Shown: positions 4,864-7,123 of the stretch, piece by piece
How positions within the stretch are numbered: position 1 is the stretch's first letter
Layout of the letters: every line of letters begins with the position of its first letter
Assembly: GCA_007133745.1 (NCBI GenBank)
Contig: SLMC01000398.1
Coordinates: 1-7,123, forward strand
Length of the DNA stretch: 7,123 nucleotides
Source of the DNA: Kiritimatiellia bacterium
Lineage (GTDB): Bacteria > Verrucomicrobiota > Kiritimatiellia > UBA8416 > SLMC01
Direction: 5' to 3'
Notes under the pieces: model-generated
What the model saw: only the letters and a program-made list of their open reading frames with translations
Database searches by the model: none
Told to the model about the DNA's origin: nothing
Program-made: the position numbers and the translations under genes

Positions 4864-6737
4864 AAGACGACATTCCCAAAAAGAAGGCCTTGTCGTCCTA
4901 TGCCCGGGCGTTGCGCTATGCCGGGCGCTACAGGACGCGTCTGATTATCGGTGTGGCAGCCGGCTTTCTGGCGGGCGGATCGCTTTTTTCGCTGCTGGTC
5001 ATGTCGGAAGACGTCTTCAGGATATTCGAAGGCAAGCCGCCGACGACGGTGTCCGCCGAGGCGGCGGACGAGGCGGCCGCTTCGGAAAATGAACTCGGCG
5101 GATTCCACAAGTGGGCCGACCGGTTCGGCATTGAAACGGAACGCGATGACGGAAGCATGACGCCGCTGTTTCTGGCTTTGACGCTGATTTTCCTGCCTGT
5201 GGCCGTGCTGGTTCGCGCGGCGGCGATCTACGCCAATCACTACTATATGCGCTGGGTGGCCGCCCGCGTCGTACGGGATTTGCGCGACGACTTGTTCGAC
5301 AACATGCAGCGGCAGTCTTTGGTGTTTTTCGGGCGTTCCGATGTCGGCGGCCTGATTAGCCGCTGCACGAACGAAACGGCGGTGGTCGAGACGGTGGTGG
5401 CCTCGACGATCTCCGATATGGCTCGGGCGCCCGTCGAAATTCTGGCGGCGCTGGCGTTTGTCGTTTACTTTTCCATCCAGAAGGATATTCTGGGCCTGGT
5501 GCTGGCGACCTTGCTGGTCTTTCCCCTGTGCATTGTGCCGATCGTTGTTCTAGGTCGGCGTGTTCGACACTATATGCGCCAGGCGCTGGACAAGGTTTCG
5601 GTGCTCGTTACGCGCATGCACGAGAATTTCACCGGAATCCGCGTGGTCAAGGCGTTCAACATGGAGGCGGAGGAGTCGCGCCGCTTTTCCCAAATGAACA
5701 AGGCCCATTTCCGCAATGTCGTGCGCGGGTTCAAGGCCGAGTTGCTGATGACCCCGCTCATGGAAGGGGTGGGCCTGATCTTCGCCATGGTTTTTGTCGT
5801 GGTTTGCTATGCGAACCGTGTGGTTTTTTCCGAAATTCTGCCTATCGGCCTGGCCGCGATCGTGGTGTACAAGCCTCTGAAGCAACTGGCGCGTATCAAC
5901 GCCAACCTGCAGCGGGGCGGCGCGGCGCTGGACCGCATCTTTCAGTTGCTCGACGAAGATACCGTTCTGCGCGAATCGCCTGCGGCGCGGCCTGTCACCG
6001 GATTCAGTGATCAAATTGTTTTCGAATCGGTCGGATTCCGTTATGGCGACCGCGGCGAGCCGACTGTTCGGGATATCGATTTCGCCATTCCCAAAGGCGC
6101 GGTGGTCGCCGTGGTCGGCGAGACGGGCTCGGGCAAGACCACGCTGGCCAATTTGCTGGCGCGTTTCTACGACCCGACCTCCGGGCGCATCACGTTGGAC
6201 GGCGCGGACTTAAGGGACATTCAAACGGGTTCGCTTCGGAAACTGATGGGCATGGTGACGCAGGAAACCGTGTTGTTCAACGATACGATCGCCCGCAATA
6301 TCGCCTATGGCATGCCGGACGCCTCCATGGAGGCCATTGTCGAGGCGGCACGCAAGGCCAATGCGCACGAGTTTATTATGGCCGACCACGAAGGCTACGG
6401 GCGGATTGCGGGCGACAAGGGGTTTGTGCTAAGCGGGGGCGAGCGGCAGAGGATCGCGATCGCGCGCGCCATTTTGCGCAATCCGCCCGTTCTGATCCTC
6501 GACGAGGCGACCAGCGCGCTGGATACCGTCACCGAGCGCATGGTGCAAGAGGCGATTTCGCGCGTTATGAAGGATCGCACCGTGTTCGCCATCGCCCATC
6601 GGCTCAGCACTGTTCGGCATGCCGATCTGATTTTGCTGCTGGACAAGGGCCGCATCGCGGAACGCGGCACGCACGAGGAACTCTATGCGCAGGATGGCAT
6701 GTACCGTCGCTTGTGCGACATGCAGGTGCTGGATTAG
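4860..6737 (+). CDS. MsbA-like ABC exporter, fused permease and ATPase
   Basis: 625-residue half-transporter that should dimerise in the inner membrane. Membrane segments are seen at about 27-47, 102-124, 192-207, 211-231, 300-319 and 322-337, giving the six-helix exporter fold. The ATPase domain (about 385-620) has the A-loop Y395, Walker A GETGSGKT (420-427), Q468, signature LSGGE (524-528), Walker B VLILDE (544-549, catalytic E549), D-loop SALD and switch H580, so it is complete. EAA-like coupling contact residues RVVKAF (261-266) follow the intracellular loop. The closest remembered family is MsbA and other lipid or drug exporters; lipid A flipping is an inference, not shown. Odd point: the loop between helices 1 and 2 (about 50-100) is long, with a Glu/Ala-rich stretch. 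It overlaps trxB by 4 bases, preceded only by a weak GGGG site. No lipid A genes lie in the window. Confidence 0.94.
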   Translation: MKDDIPKKKALSSYARALRYAGRYRTRLIIGVAAGFLAGGSLFSLLVMSEDVFRIFEGKPPTTVSAEAADEAAASENELGGFHKWADRFGIETERDDGSMTPLFLALTLIFLPVAVLVRAAAIYANHYYMRWVAARVVRDLRDDLFDNMQRQSLVFFGRSDVGGLISRCTNETAVVETVVASTISDMARAPVEILAALAFVVYFSIQKDILGLVLATLLVFPLCIVPIVVLGRRVRHYMRQALDKVSVLVTRMHENFTGIRVVKAFNMEAEESRRFSQMNKAHFRNVVRGFKAELLMTPLMEGVGLIFAMVFVVVCYANRVVFSEILPIGLAAIVVYKPLKQLARINANLQRGGAALDRIFQLLDEDTVLRESPAARPVTGFSDQIVFESVGFRYGDRGEPTVRDIDFAIPKGAVVAVVGETGSGKTTLANLLARFYDPTSGRITLDGADLRDIQTGSLRKLMGMVTQETVLFNDTIARNIAYGMPDASMEAIVEAARKANAHEFIMADHEGYGRIAGDKGFVLSGGERQRIAIARAILRNPPVLILDEATSALDTVTERMVQEAISRVMKDRTVFAIAHRLSTVRHADLILLLDKGRIAERGTHEELYAQDGMYRRLCDMQVLD

Positions 6738-6778
6738 CGCCTTAATCATGCGTTCGCAGAGGAAGATGAAGATCGATG

Positions 6779-6947
6779 AAGCGGGTCGATTAAGCGTATC
6801 CAAGACCGTAAGTGTGGGGGACGAAGTGTACGAGCAAGTGTACGGGTAAGTGTAAAAGAGCGCCTTCGGCGCTCCGAACACTTGATCGCTTTCTTAAGCG
6901 CACACTTCAACACCACCCTTACTTGGATACGCTTACGCGACCCGCTT
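6779..6947. repeat. 169-base near-palindrome with 26-base terminal inverted repeats
   Basis: The ends 6779..6804 and 6922..6947 are complementary at 24 of 26 positions; the only mismatches are AT versus CG at 6789-6790. Inside, AAGTGT at 6824 and 6848 faces ACACTT at 6902 and 6878 about the same centre. The core is a perfect 7-bp hairpin (6858..6874). Nearly all of both arms can pair, with a few small gaps. It codes for nothing. Possibilities are a small non-autonomous mobile element (MITE-like), a structured transcript end for the exporter gene, or a long-hairpin RNA. No clear target-site duplication flanks it. Confidence 0.85.
6858..6874 (-). terminator. GC hairpin with T-run on the minus side
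   Basis: The stem GAGCGCC / GGCGCTC is 7 bp, with a 3-base loop. Read on the minus strand it is followed by TTTTACAC, a short intrinsic-terminator-like T-run; on the plus strand no T-run follows. If it works as a terminator it would stop transcription coming from the right. It is also the centre of the larger palindrome, so the resemblance may be incidental. Confidence 0.3.
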
Positions 6948-7004
6948 GAGCGAACGGTTGCGAAAACAATTCGGCGATTGCCTCCAGAAAACGGAATAAT
7001 GCAA

Positions 7005-7055
7005 ACGCCTGAACGGTACCCCGAAGGGCTGCGCCCTCCGGGTCCCGTTAGGCGT
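7005..7055. repeat. Long imperfect GC-rich hairpin
   Basis: Paired blocks run inwards: ACGCCT with AGGCGT, AACGG with CCGTT, ACCC with GGGT, AGGGC with GCCCT, around a TGC loop. They are broken by one bulged G at 7011, a T/C mismatch and a small internal loop, giving about 20 paired positions. The right end reads GTTAGGC, which fits the integron attC right-core pattern GTTRRRY, but the left end has an extra base (GCCTgAAC). No T-run follows on either strand, so an intrinsic terminator is unlikely. Confidence 0.7.
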
Positions 7056-7089
7056 CGCGTTCGAAATTCAAAAAAGGTGATTGAACGAC

Positions 7090-7104
7090 AACCCTGAAAG
7101 GGTT
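7090..7104. repeat. Small REP-like hairpin at the window edge
   Basis: AACCCT and AGGGTT form a perfect 6-bp stem around GAA. The following bases run into a GC-rich stretch ending in CCGGGGGC that is cut off by the window end, so a larger repeat may continue to the right. Confidence 0.4.
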
Positions 7105-7123
7105 ATGCAACAGAGCCGGGGGC

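Larger units (their letters stand above)
6738..7123. other. Gene-free region dominated by inverted repeats
   Basis: 386 bases after the ABC exporter. I see no supported gene: the open frame at 6882..7097 runs through both palindromes and has no Shine-Dalgarno. The stretch holds the 169-base near-palindrome (6779..6947), a 51-base imperfect hairpin (7005..7055) and a small hairpin (7090..7104). No tRNA cloverleaf, transposase or integrase is visible. The next gene must lie beyond the window. Confidence 0.7.

Noticed and set aside
6882..7097. 71-codon plus-strand frame after the exporter
   Set aside because: It runs through the right arm of the palindrome and the 51-base hairpin, has no ribosome binding site and no domain.

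Overview
The window looks like a chromosomal piece of a G+C-rich bacterium from the PVC superphylum (Verrucomicrobiota, Kiritimatiellota, Lentisphaerota or a relative). The best lineage evidence is a 50-residue gene at 2243..2395. It matches, from memory, the PVC 'small basic protein' family (TIGR04137), which ends in a conserved GQWKEG...GLPKTKPE-type tail. The MsbA-like exporter is compatible with a two-membrane cell. The genus cannot be named from this sequence alone.

Left half, minus strand (24..2395): a tight four-gene cluster transcribed right to left. The order is small basic protein, a secreted or periplasmic protein with two SH3b domains, a receiver-only response regulator, and pantothenate synthetase (panC). 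The junctions are a 1-base gap and two 4-base ATGA overlaps, so the genes are probably co-transcribed and translationally coupled. The mix of functions (ribosome-linked or basic protein, envelope SH3 protein, phospho-receiver, coenzyme A precursor synthesis) is unusual.

Right half, plus strand (2779..6737): a DnaQ/ExoX-like DEDDh 3'-5' exonuclease, then trxB (thioredoxin reductase) overlapping by ATGA with an MsbA-like ABC exporter. The exonuclease is separated from trxB by 279 bases of repeat-rich DNA and is probably a separate unit.

Non-coding DNA: three intergenic stretches (2396..2778, 3661..3939, 6738..7123) hold most of the unexplained structure. The first carries an inverted pair of 8-base-period degenerate repeats. 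The second carries three different short-period tandem tracts (periods 7, 10 and about 12-13). The last carries a 169-base near-palindrome with 26-base ends matching at 24 positions, nested AAGTGT/ACACTT units and a central GC hairpin. It is followed by a 51-base imperfect hairpin whose ends faintly resemble an integron attC site, and by a small REP-like hairpin at the window edge.

I found no transposase, integrase, tRNA, rRNA or CRISPR array. The genes are mostly well-known families. The points most worth following up are the intergenic palindromes, the varied short-period repeats, and the odd panC / receiver / SH3 / small-basic-protein operon.
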